Assembly: GCF_900142755.1 (NCBI RefSeq)
Contig: NZ_FRCA01000002.1
Location: 396,823-460,822, forward strand
DNA from: Halomonas cupida
Lineage (GTDB): Bacteria; Pseudomonadota; Gammaproteobacteria; Pseudomonadales; Halomonadaceae
DNA length: 64,000 bases
Direction of reading: 5' to 3'
The position numbers were made by a program, and so were the translations under genes. The notes under the pieces are model-generated. The model was not told the origin of the DNA. It saw only the letters and a list, made by a program, of their open reading frames with translations, and made no database searches. Position 1 is the stretch's first letter. Every line of letters begins with the position of its first letter. Of the stretch, positions 48,046 to 57,205 are shown piece by piece.

Positions 48046-50247
48046 CTAGAAGTCGACGCTATAACCCAGCGTGACCGTACGTCCACGGCCGGCAAAGTAA
48101 CGGTCATCATTGACCAGTGCACTTTGCGAGTAGTAAGTGACGTAGTCCTCGTCCAACAGGTTGGCGACACCCACATTCACCTGACCGACCGGCAGCTCAT
48201 AACCCACGGCAGCATCGACCAGCAGATAGCCATCGAACTCGCGCTCTTCCTCATCGAAGCTCTTGTCGAAGGCATAGTTGGCCTGGACAAAGGAAGTGAA
48301 CTCCGGAGTCCAGCGCGCCGACCAGCTGGCGATCAGGCGATCCGGTGCCACATTCAGGCCATTGAGCTTGGCATCCAGGGAGCCGTTGTCGTCACTATCA
48401 TAGCGGCCGTCCATGTACGAATACGCCAGGCGGCCCTTGTGATTGGAGGTAAACTGATAATCCACAGAGGCTTCCACCCCTTCGATCTCGGTCTCCTCAC
48501 GCTTCAACACAAAGGCATCATTGACTTCCTCGACACGATCACCGAAATCGGAGGACGAGACGTAGTAGCTCAGCTCCGCACCCAGACGGTCGCCTTCGTA
48601 GCGCACACCGGTCTCGATGTTGTCGGTCACGATCGGGCGCAGGTTCTCGAAGTTATCGACGGAGCGGCCAGGCTCGCTGATGCCGCGCAGTGCTCGCCCT
48701 ACATCGGGTACCGAGAAGCCTTCGGAGTAGTTGGCGAACAGATTCCAGTTCTCCACTGGCGTCCATACGGCACCGAAGTTGAACAGAGTCTCGTCGAAGC
48801 TCGGCGAACCACCTTCAACATCAACGCCGCCATTGGCCGCCACCGTCCGATAGCTGTCGATATCTAGCTTGGCATACTCATAACGCACCCCTGCCGAAAG
48901 CAGCAGTGAATCCACCGGACGCAATTCGAACTGCAGGAACGGCGAGATATCAGTGTACTGAATCGGTGGCACATAGGTGCGATCGGTCAGCCACAGATAC
49001 TGCTCGGTCTCGTCGACCATAGTGTCCAGGCCGCCAGTGATCTTGAGACGCTCGTCCCATAACTGGTCGTTGGTCAACGACAGCTTGGTGCCCCATTTCT
49101 GGGTCTCGGCCATGCTTTGATCGTAAAGCGTACCATCTGGCGCAATCGACGGATCCTGGAAGTTACCGGAATCGGTGGCACCAAATAGCGACTGGTAGTC
49201 CTGATAGTACGCAAGGGCACTGAGGTGCATACCTTCAAGGTCGTAGTTGTCGTAACTCAGGCCAGTGGTCCAGACCTCGTTGAAGGGGGCGTCGCCTTCC
49301 GGTGTGCCACTTTCGGAAGTGGTCGGGACACCATTTTCCCGATCACCGGTAACACTGACGTAATCGCCGTTGCCTTCGATATCATAATGATTGACGGTGA
49401 ACTGCAGGCGCTGATTATCATCGATCCAGTAAGCCAGCTTGCCGAGGATGTCGTAGCTGCGCGAATCCATCAGGTCGCCCTGGGTGTTATCGACCCCGAT
49501 GTAGTCGCCATCACCATCGAGGAACATCCCCTGATCCTCATAGCCGACAGAGAACAGGTAATCGAAGTCTCCGGCATTACCACTCAGGCCATAGTTGACC
49601 TTGTAACTGTTGGTCTCGGACTTGAGCTGACTGGTCGGCGTGGTCATCTGTACATCGACGTGCTGATTGAACGACCCCGGCTCCGGGCGACGCGTGATGA
49701 TATTGATGACGCCGCCGGCAGCGCCGATGCCGTTGGTGGCATTGGCTCCCTGGATCACCTCGATGTGATCGACCATCGAATAATCGATGGTGTGGGCTTC
49801 GCGGCCGGTGGGACGCAGCGGGTTGGACTGTGGAATACCGTCGATCAGGATCAGCGGCCGCCTGCCACGCAAGGTCTCGCCACTGCCGCTCATCTTCTGA
49901 CGGCTCGGCGAGTAGGACGGTAGCAGGTTGCTCAGGATCTGCGAGGAATCGGTGGTCACCTGCAGCTGCTGCTGGATTTCCTCGTTGGTGATGATACGCA
50001 CGGTCTGCGGGGAGTCCTCAACCGTGGTCCCGGTACGCGAGGCCGTTACCACCATCACATCTGCGGGTTCCGTCCGTGCACTAGTCTGTTCAGAAGTACC
50101 CGGCTGCTCGGAAGTGGCTGGCTGCTCGGAAACACCGGACTGTTCGGAAAAGGCTGGCTCAGCGGGGTTGGCCTCCTGAGCAAGGCCCGGAGCAGAGACG
50201 GCCAACCCAAGCATGGACACTGTCGGCCAGAGTGCATGGCGTTTCAT
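48046..50247 (-). CDS. TonB-dependent siderophore receptor (second of the locus)
   Basis: The 733-residue outer-membrane protein has a signal peptide (AVSAPGLAQE region), a repeat-containing linker, a TonB box in ADVMVVTASRTG, the plug (RGRRPLILIDGIPQSNPLRP, DHIEVIQGANATNGIGAAGG, VINIITRRPEPG) and a barrel ending RGRTVTLGYSVDF. The plug style is that of hydroxycarboxylate/rhizobactin-type receptors. It lies directly upstream of, and in line with, the biosynthetic operon, so it is the best candidate for uptake of the locus product. A strong Fur-like box precedes it. Linker repeats (SEQPATSEQPGTSEQ) come from four 18-bp units. Confidence 0.93.
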   Translation of the reverse strand: MKRHALWPTVSMLGLAVSAPGLAQEANPAEPAFSEQSGVSEQPATSEQPGTSEQTSARTEPADVMVVTASRTGTTVEDSPQTVRIITNEEIQQQLQVTTDSSQILSNLLPSYSPSRQKMSGSGETLRGRRPLILIDGIPQSNPLRPTGREAHTIDYSMVDHIEVIQGANATNGIGAAGGVINIITRRPEPGSFNQHVDVQMTTPTSQLKSETNSYKVNYGLSGNAGDFDYLFSVGYEDQGMFLDGDGDYIGVDNTQGDLMDSRSYDILGKLAYWIDDNQRLQFTVNHYDIEGNGDYVSVTGDRENGVPTTSESGTPEGDAPFNEVWTTGLSYDNYDLEGMHLSALAYYQDYQSLFGATDSGNFQDPSIAPDGTLYDQSMAETQKWGTKLSLTNDQLWDERLKITGGLDTMVDETEQYLWLTDRTYVPPIQYTDISPFLQFELRPVDSLLLSAGVRYEYAKLDIDSYRTVAANGGVDVEGGSPSFDETLFNFGAVWTPVENWNLFANYSEGFSVPDVGRALRGISEPGRSVDNFENLRPIVTDNIETGVRYEGDRLGAELSYYVSSSDFGDRVEEVNDAFVLKREETEIEGVEASVDYQFTSNHKGRLAYSYMDGRYDSDDNGSLDAKLNGLNVAPDRLIASWSARWTPEFTSFVQANYAFDKSFDEEEREFDGYLLVDAAVGYELPVGQVNVGVANLLDEDYVTYYSQSALVNDDRYFAGRGRTVTLGYSVDF
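50096..50167. repeat. 18-bp in-frame tandem repeat, four copies
   Basis: Units such as CTGCTCGGAAGTGGCTGG encode SEQ-containing hexapeptides between the signal peptide and the TonB box of the receptor. Confidence 0.8.
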
Positions 50248-50303
50248 TGAATGGTGTATCCCTTGTTATTGCTCAAAACAGAGCTGGAGCTCAAGATATT
50301 GGA

Positions 50304-50328
50304 GATTATCGTAATGAGAATGATTATC
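50304..50328. promoter_or_regulatory. Candidate Fur box upstream of the second receptor
   Basis: The reverse strand reads GATAATCATTCTCATTACG, matching the classical 19-bp box at 13 positions including GATAAT and CATTA. Confidence 0.7.
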
Positions 50329-50537
50329 TTAAAGAATTGAGGCACATTCTGTCTACCTGTATTGGCATAGTTTCTCCTCCCCATACCAGCACGGCCTCGT
50401 GCCTCCATCGAGATCACCACAGCTATCGCCAATGTCCCATGGTCACGGCCTCAGCGTCTCTCCGGCTCGCCTCCGTCAGACCGCCTTCCAACCGTCCTTC
50501 CAGCGCCCTGTCCAGCTCCCAGAGGATCACGCCTTCG

Positions 50538-50560
50538 ATTGAAAATGAGAATGTTTTGTC
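50538..50560. promoter_or_regulatory. Candidate Fur box upstream of the ABC ATPase
   Basis: GAAAATGAGAATGTTTT contains the AATGAGAATG core shared with the box at 50304. It lies 46 bases before the preferred ATPase start. Confidence 0.55.
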
Positions 50561-50605
50561 ATAGTGTGCAGCAGCTTCCATGACCATCCATCGAGCCGGT
50601 TATCC

Positions 50606-51478
50606 ATGCCCGTCACACCGCCCAGACCTACTGCTTCTCCTCGCCTATGTGGCGAAGGCCTGCATGCCGGCTATGAATCGCGGCGAGTGCTGGATGATGT
50701 CGACCTGAGTGTTGCCGAAGGCAAGGTCACGATACTGCTGGGTCCCAACGGTAGCGGTAAGTCGACGCTGCTCAAGACACTGGCCCGTACACTCAAGCCC
50801 AGCGGCGGGCAGATCCTCCTCGATGGCAAGGATATCCATCAGCGCTCCTCGCGGGATGTGGCCTGCCGTCTCGGTATCCTGCCCCAGGGTCCCACGGCGC
50901 CCGAGGGCCTGACCGTGCGTCAGTTGGTCGCCATGGGGCGCTTTCCCCATCAGCGGTTGTGGCGCCGGGATTCTGCAGAGGATGAACGTGCCATTGCCGA
51001 TGCCATGGCCTATACCGATGTCACCGATTTTGCCGAACGGGGCGTCGATGCCCTCTCCGGCGGCCAGCGTCAACGCTGCTGGATCGCCATGGTGCTGGCC
51101 CAGAACACCGACCTGATTCTGCTCGACGAGCCGACGACCTTCCTTGATCTCAAGGTACAGGTCGACCTGCTCGAACTGCTCACGCGGCTGGCCCATGAAC
51201 ACGGTCGTACGCTGCTGGTGGTGCTGCATGACCTCAACCTGGCAGCGGCCTACGCGGACCATTTGGTGATGATGCGTGATGGGCGTATTGTCGAGAGTGG
51301 GACGCCACAACAGGTCTTCACCGCCGCCAACCTCAAACGAGTCTTCGAGCTTGATGCCGAGGTGATCCGCGACCCACGCAGCGGTAGCCTGATCTGTGTA
51401 CCGCAGCGTGTTCGCCCCTCCTCACCAACACTAGATACCGCCGGTGACAGCCCTGGAACGGAGCACCGAATGTCATGA
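50606..51478 (+). CDS. Ferric-siderophore ABC transporter ATP-binding protein (FecE/FhuC family)
   Basis: 290 residues from ATG 50606, with Walker A GPNGSGKST, Q-loop LGILPQGPTAPEGLTVRQLV, signature LSGGQRQRCWIAMVLAQ, Walker B LILLDEPTTFLD and the His-switch VVLHDLNLAA. It energises the two FecCD permeases encoded at 37103-39147. Being separated from them by 11 kb and placed in another operon is unusual but common Fur control would co-express them. It overlaps the next gene by four bases (ATGA). Starting at 50564 would need a poor context. Confidence 0.92.
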   Translation: MPVTPPRPTASPRLCGEGLHAGYESRRVLDDVDLSVAEGKVTILLGPNGSGKSTLLKTLARTLKPSGGQILLDGKDIHQRSSRDVACRLGILPQGPTAPEGLTVRQLVAMGRFPHQRLWRRDSAEDERAIADAMAYTDVTDFAERGVDALSGGQRQRCWIAMVLAQNTDLILLDEPTTFLDLKVQVDLLELLTRLAHEHGRTLLVVLHDLNLAAAYADHLVMMRDGRIVESGTPQQVFTAANLKRVFELDAEVIRDPRSGSLICVPQRVRPSSPTLDTAGDSPGTEHRMS

Positions 51479-52461
51479 GCCATCGCTTCTGCACCGAACT
51501 CAGTCGACAACAGGGCGACCCGCTGGCCGGGACTGCCGCTCATCCGGCGCCCAACATGCTGATCAGTTGGCCTCGCGCCAAGTGGAAACGCAGCCTGCGC
51601 CATGCCAACGATATGCCCGACTCGATGATCGAGCGCCTCGATGCCATTGCCGCCAGCGGTCGCCGCATCAACCTGATCCATCGCCGGGACCAGCCGTCCG
51701 ATATCCATCGGATCTACCTGATGCCCGAGCGCCTGTCCTTTGATGTAGTGCGCGACGATCTGGAAACCTTTCTCGATGCCTGGCAGGCCGGCAGGTCGTT
51801 GGATGCCTGGCAGGCAGGCAAGGTCAGCGAGGATCTGGTGCTGTGCTGCACCCATGGCAAGAAGGACAAGTGTTGCGCGAAATTCGGTTATGCCGCCTGG
51901 CAGGCACTGGAAAAGGCCGTGGGCGAGCACCAGTTACCCTTCAAGGTGTGGGAAAGCTCACATCTCGGAGGATGCCGGCTGGCGGCAAGCATGATTGTGC
52001 TGTCACCGGTACGCAAATATGGCCGCATCAGCCCTGAACAAGCCTTGCCACTGCTGGTTGCCGAGTCCAGAGGCCAACGTTATCTGCCCTGCTATCGTGG
52101 TGACTCGCAACTCAGTGCCGTGCAACAGAGCGCCCAATTGGCCGTGTTGAAGCGTACCGACCTTCGCCCCAGACAGCCTGAGTTGACACTGGAAAGCGAT
52201 CAGGGAGATGACGAACATCGCCAGTTGGTGTGGCATTGCCAACATGACGACGGCAGCACCCAGCGTCTTCAGGTCAGTTGCAGGGCAATCAGCATCCTGC
52301 GTGTCGATACCTGCAAGGACCTCGACGAAGGGCCGACGCCCAGCCTTGTCTGGACCGTCAGCCATATCGAGGAGCTTCAGACCGACCCGCAGCCCGCTCC
52401 TCAATCCCATTCATCTCAGCCCGACTCATCTCAACACCCGGCGCCTCAGACCTGCTGCTGA
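51475..52461 (+). CDS. Sucrase/ferredoxin-like family protein, candidate iron-siderophore reductase
   Basis: The 328-residue protein contains the thioredoxin-like [2Fe-2S] ferredoxin motifs of this family: LVLCCTHGKKDKCCAKFGYA and WESSHLGGCRLAASMIVLSP, whose Cys and His residues can hold a cluster. It lies between the ATPase and fhuF genes in one operon, so it probably donates electrons for reductive iron release. A 27-bp duplication (51772-51826) gives LDAWQAGRSLDAWQAGK within it. The Ser/Gln/Pro-rich tail looks disordered. Function is inferred from context. Confidence 0.8.
   Translation: MSHRFCTELSRQQGDPLAGTAAHPAPNMLISWPRAKWKRSLRHANDMPDSMIERLDAIAASGRRINLIHRRDQPSDIHRIYLMPERLSFDVVRDDLETFLDAWQAGRSLDAWQAGKVSEDLVLCCTHGKKDKCCAKFGYAAWQALEKAVGEHQLPFKVWESSHLGGCRLAASMIVLSPVRKYGRISPEQALPLLVAESRGQRYLPCYRGDSQLSAVQQSAQLAVLKRTDLRPRQPELTLESDQGDDEHRQLVWHCQHDDGSTQRLQVSCRAISILRVDTCKDLDEGPTPSLVWTVSHIEELQTDPQPAPQSHSSQPDSSQHPAPQTCC
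51772..51826. repeat. 27-bp in-frame duplication
   Basis: Two copies of a unit encoding LDAWQAGRS/LDAWQAGKV lie side by side inside the ferredoxin-like gene. Confidence 0.75.
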
Positions 52462-52473
52462 GTCAGACCTTCT

Positions 52474-52545
52474 CTCTACATGTCGGGCTATCGCTACATA
52501 CCGGGCTATCGCTACATACCGGGCTATCTCCACACACCGGGGCAA
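52474..52545. repeat. 18-bp tandem repeat, four copies
   Basis: Two identical central units CGCTACATACCGGGCTAT are flanked by one degenerate unit on each side, between the ferredoxin-like gene and fhuF. Confidence 0.85.
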
Positions 52546-52640
52546 CGACCCACCGAAGCCCCGCGCCAGGCTGAATGACTCCGCTGTACAGAACTGCTCG
52601 CGTTTCAAGGCTGAACGACGTCGGCTGACAAGGCATGTTT

Positions 52641-52659
52641 GATAACAATTCGCATTCAA
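52641..52659. promoter_or_regulatory. Candidate Fur box upstream of fhuF
   Basis: GATAACAATTCGCATTCAA resembles a Fur box (GATAA and CATT conserved, 11 of 19 positions). It lies 75 bases before the fhuF start. Confidence 0.45.
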
Positions 52660-52733
52660 TGCATACTGGAGTCTGCTACTCCCAATCAGCTGATGCCAGC
52701 GTCAGGCTACCAGCAGCTTCAGGAAAGTGTGCC

Positions 52734-53561
52734 ATGACCTCCGCCCTCTCCCGCCTCTATTGCGGTCCTCTCGAGCAACTGACACCACCACTGGTCAGTA
52801 GCACGCTGCCGGAGGATGCACTGCCTGCAGACCAGCTGCTCGACGCCAACGTTATCGAGGAGCGCCTCGAACGTCTTGCCGCCCAGCACCAGGGCAATGA
52901 CATCAAGGCCATCGCCTCGATCTGGTCCCAGTGGCACTTCGCCGCGGTTGTTGTCCCGGCGCTGGCCGCCAACCTGCTGCTCGAGCGCGACCTTCCCGTT
53001 ACCCTCGACGAGATGGCCATCCAGAGCGATGAGCATGGCTGCACCCGACGCCTGGTGCTTCCCCATGAAGGCACGCCACTGCCGTCACTGGATGCCTTCC
53101 AGCGCTTCGAGACACTTTTCCAGGGCCATGTATCCCCGCTGATCGAGATGCTCTCCTGCCTGAGCGGCGCCTCGCCACGTCTGTTCTGGAGCAACTTCGG
53201 CAACTACTTCGAGTATTTCGCCAACAATGCCGAGCTCCACCCCATGGCGCTGCCGGGTGTCGCCGATGAGGCCTTGCGTCTGGTGGATCATCGTGTGTAT
53301 CCGGATGGTCGCCGCAATCCGTTATTCATGCCGGTACGCTATCTCGAGAACGAGACGGGAGAGCGTCATCGCACACGACGTCTGTGCTGTCTGCGCTACC
53401 GACTGGATGATTGCGAATACTGTGGCAACTGTCCGCTGGAAGCCACGGCGTCCACCAGGGCGGCCAAACGTGCCGCCGTGGTGCAGAAGTTCGCGCCACG
53501 CCGCGAGGCGCCGACGAACAGCACTACCGATGAAACGTGTCTGGCCGCTTCCGGGAACTGA
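52734..53561 (+). CDS. fhuF: FhuF-type siderophore ferric-iron reductase
   Basis: 275 residues from ATG 52734, which has AGGAAAG upstream. The protein ends with the FhuF [2Fe-2S] motif CCLRYRLDDCEYCGNCP (cysteines at about 217-218, 227 and 230). A conserved FWSNFGNYFEYF segment precedes it, as usual in FhuF. The enzyme reduces the ferric siderophore in the cytosol to release iron. It is followed after four bases by the AraC gene. A longer frame from 52635 would overlap the Fur-like box. Confidence 0.88.
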   Translation: MTSALSRLYCGPLEQLTPPLVSSTLPEDALPADQLLDANVIEERLERLAAQHQGNDIKAIASIWSQWHFAAVVVPALAANLLLERDLPVTLDEMAIQSDEHGCTRRLVLPHEGTPLPSLDAFQRFETLFQGHVSPLIEMLSCLSGASPRLFWSNFGNYFEYFANNAELHPMALPGVADEALRLVDHRVYPDGRRNPLFMPVRYLENETGERHRTRRLCCLRYRLDDCEYCGNCPLEATASTRAAKRAAVVQKFAPRREAPTNSTTDETCLAASGN

Positions 53562-53565
53562 GACC

Positions 53566-54771
53566 ATGACTGCCTCCGGATCTCGCCCCCTCGCCGGCGG
53601 GCTGCCCGAACTGGTCGCCGATACCTCGAACCTGATCACCGTCGCCGACTTCCTCAGCTACGGTGAACGACACGGTATCGATTATCGTTTTGCCGGTGGT
53701 ATTAACCCGGCATGCTTTCATGTTGGGTTAATGGCGGCACAGGGACGTGCCGCCGTCGGCCATCAGGCCGACGCGAGACCGCACCACACCAGCAGATCCA
53801 CGCATCTGCGCCAGTGTGGTGCGGACGACAATCAAATCGATCAGGATGAGCTATTTGATTGCCATGTTAATAGCGTTCCCTGCCACCCGCGTTGCAGCCA
53901 GGCGGTGCTCAAGGGGCGAGTCTTCGAAGAGACACTGACACCCGGCTGGCAATTGACATTTTCCGACGTCGAAGTCCTGCATGCCTACGATTCCTGCTCG
54001 ACCATGGCCTCGCCACTGTTTGTCTGTGTGGTGCTGGAAGGCGCCATCCAGATCGAGATCGGCGGTCATCAGCAGCGCATGGAAGCCGGCAATGCCTTGA
54101 GTGCCCGCCTCGCCGAGGAGGCCGCCCTACGTGTTCATCAGCCTGCAGAGCAACGCCTGCGCACACTCAATCTGGCCCTGGACGACGATGCCATCCATGC
54201 CCTCGCTCAACGACATGGTCTGATCGAACCGCTGCGCGCCGACCGCCCCCAGCTGCATGTCTGGCCACTACCGGGATTCCTGGCTCCCGCCATCGAGCAG
54301 GCCCTGAAACCACAACCTTCCCACGCTCAACGCCAGATGATGCTGGAGGCACTGGCACTGCAGATGCTGGCATTGGGGTTGCCGCAGACCCACAGCAAGC
54401 AGGGCCGTTTCTCTCCGGACGAACGTCGCCGACTGGAGCAAGTCCGCCGTCACCTGCGCGACAACCCCGCCCAGCCCTACCATCTCAAGCAACTCGCCGA
54501 GATGGCATCGATGAGCCCCAGCAGCCTGCGTACCAAGTTTCAGCGCCATTTCGGCACCTCGGTGTTCGACTATCTCCGTGAGTGTCGTCTGCAACTCGCC
54601 CATGAGTTACTGCGCGATGGCCACAGCGTGCAGCTGGCCGCCTATGAAAGCGGCTACGGCCATACCAGCAACTTCTCCACCGCCTTCCGCCGTCGCTTTG
54701 GCGTCTGTCCCAGTACGATCCTTCCGCATGCCGCCGACCAGCCCTCCGGGCTTTGCCGAAATCACGCCTGA
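53566..54771 (+). CDS. PchR-type AraC-family regulator carrying a 57-residue MITE-derived insertion
   Basis: The 401-residue protein has a PchR-like N-terminal sensing region (FEETLTPGWQLTFSDVEVLH, PLFVCVVLEGAIQIEIGG) and a C-terminal double helix-turn-helix (HLKQLAEMASMSPSSLRTKF, AAYESGYGHTSNFSTAFRRR). Residues 46-102 (INPACFHVGLMAAQGRAAVG through DCHVN) are encoded by a 171-bp MITE inserted at a TA. Removing the insert restores RFAGG-SVPCHPRCSQAVL, a normal PchR-like sequence of 344 residues. The insert keeps the frame and has no stop. Such regulators activate siderophore genes when the ferri-siderophore is bound. Whether this one still works is unknown. Confidence 0.88.
   Translation: MTASGSRPLAGGLPELVADTSNLITVADFLSYGERHGIDYRFAGGINPACFHVGLMAAQGRAAVGHQADARPHHTSRSTHLRQCGADDNQIDQDELFDCHVNSVPCHPRCSQAVLKGRVFEETLTPGWQLTFSDVEVLHAYDSCSTMASPLFVCVVLEGAIQIEIGGHQQRMEAGNALSARLAEEAALRVHQPAEQRLRTLNLALDDDAIHALAQRHGLIEPLRADRPQLHVWPLPGFLAPAIEQALKPQPSHAQRQMMLEALALQMLALGLPQTHSKQGRFSPDERRRLEQVRRHLRDNPAQPYHLKQLAEMASMSPSSLRTKFQRHFGTSVFDYLRECRLQLAHELLRDGHSVQLAAYESGYGHTSNFSTAFRRRFGVCPSTILPHAADQPSGLCRNHA
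53700..53872 (+). mobile_element. MITE-like element, copy 2 (inside the AraC gene)
   Basis: A 171-bp insertion bounded by TA at 53700-53701 and 53871-53872, nearly identical to the reverse complement of 34217-34389. Differences are a few substitutions and no length change. Its ends are imperfect inverted repeats (TATTAAC..GGCA). It contains perfect or near-perfect hairpins, including GGCGGCAC/GTGCCGCC, GTCGGCC/GGCCGAC and a long stem CGCACCACAC/GTGTGGTGCG. In this orientation it is an open 57-codon frame. Confidence 0.88.
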
Positions 54772-54980
54772 GCCTGGCCGAAATCACACTTGGGCCTTGC
54801 CGATAGCCCCCCTTTCATTGATTCTCGACCAGCCCAATCGTTTAAATATCGTAAGTAAAGAATCCCTACTATTCGACTTCAAGACCACACCGGCTACTAC
54901 TTTCGTCTATTTTTACGTGTTTTCCTGCCCATTACAAAGCTGCATAGGGTATGCACAAAATCATCATAGCCGTTAAATAG

Positions 54981-56387
<1,407 letters not shown>

Positions 56388-56426
56388 TCGCTTTCCTTTT
56401 ACAGATCGCATAGACTGGCGGTATCA

Positions 56427-56459
56427 AACAGTCCTTCTTTATCGGGAAGGGCTGTTTTT
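56427..56459 (+). terminator. Intrinsic terminator of gdhA
   Basis: AACAGTCCTTC pairs with GAAGGGCTGTT (one G-T pair) around an eight-base loop and runs into five T residues, 40 bases past the stop. Confidence 0.85.
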
Positions 56460-56513
56460 ATTGGCTAGCGTAAAATTATTTCATGGATTCAATTGCTTTC
56501 CCAGGAGAGTAAA

Positions 56514-56927
56514 ATGGAACAACGTCCTCCTATCATCATCAACCGTCTCGATGCCGAGCGCCTGCAACGCCTGATCGATGATGCCACGGACAAGGAACGG
56601 GCCGTTGCAGAACTGCTGGATGAGGAACTGGCGCGGGGCACGGTGCTCGACCCGGAAATGATTCCAGACAATATCGTGAGCATGAACAGCCGGATTCGCT
56701 TCACTGACCTGACCCGCGGTCGGCAGATGATTCGTACGCTCGTCTATCCCCACTCTCTGGAATCGGTCGACGACGCTATTTCCGTCATGGCGCCGATAGG
56801 TGCCGGTTTGATTGGCCTCAAGGTGGGCGACGTCATCCACTGGCCGCTGCCCAACAACGGAGCAGTGAAACTGCGTGTCGATGCCATCCTGTGGCAACCC
56901 GAGCGCGAGAAGCAGTTTCATCGGTAA
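56514..56927 (+). CDS. rnk: Nucleoside diphosphate kinase regulator Rnk (GreA-like)
   Basis: A 137-residue protein with a short N-terminal coiled coil (RLDAERLQRLIDDATDKERA) and a GreA/FKBP-like C-terminal domain (VSMNSRIRFTDLTRGRQMIR, VYPHSLESVDDAISVMAPIG, AGLIGLKVGDVIHWPLPNN). Rnk proteins bind RNA polymerase and affect NDP kinase and polyphosphate levels. AGGAGAG precedes the ATG. It is a single-gene unit between gdhA and a receptor gene. Confidence 0.9.
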   Translation: MEQRPPIIINRLDAERLQRLIDDATDKERAVAELLDEELARGTVLDPEMIPDNIVSMNSRIRFTDLTRGRQMIRTLVYPHSLESVDDAISVMAPIGAGLIGLKVGDVIHWPLPNNGAVKLRVDAILWQPEREKQFHR

Positions 56928-57133
56928 GGCTCATCGATAAGGTCACCCCCGCCTGAAATGGCGATGCGCAGACTCAACCTGCCATCGCTGGCTCACACAC
57001 CGTTGAGCTTCCCTGTACATAGTGCGGCGCGCTTCAGCCTGGCCTTACCACCAACCAGGCCTGCCGCACGATACCTTTGACATCCGGCATAACATCTTTG
57101 GCACCCGGCATAACCGCCAACCAGTTACGAAAT

Positions 57134-57150
57134 GTAATAATTCGCATTAC
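57134..57150. promoter_or_regulatory. Candidate Fur box upstream of third receptor
   Basis: GTAATAATTCGCATTAC is palindromic in its outer five bases and resembles gammaproteobacterial Fur boxes (AATAATTCnCATT). It lies 56 bases before the receptor start. Confidence 0.6.
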
Positions 57151-57205
57151 CAAAATACGGCCGCACCCTGGTGCGATCCATAACATCGACTGGTAACGCG
57201 ATCCC

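Larger units (their letters stand above)
50248..50605. other. Divergent promoter region, receptor / ABC ATPase
   Basis: No gene. Two candidate Fur boxes (50304-50328 and 50538-50560) face the divergent receptor and ATPase genes. Confidence 0.6.

Noticed and set aside
52474..52545. CRISPR-like array
   Set aside because: Units are contiguous 18-bp repeats without spacers, and no cas genes are present; it is a simple tandem repeat.
53227..53565. Long upstream extension of the AraC protein
   Set aside because: It overlaps fhuF in another frame and has no AraC-like sequence; ATG 53566 lies four bases after the fhuF stop.
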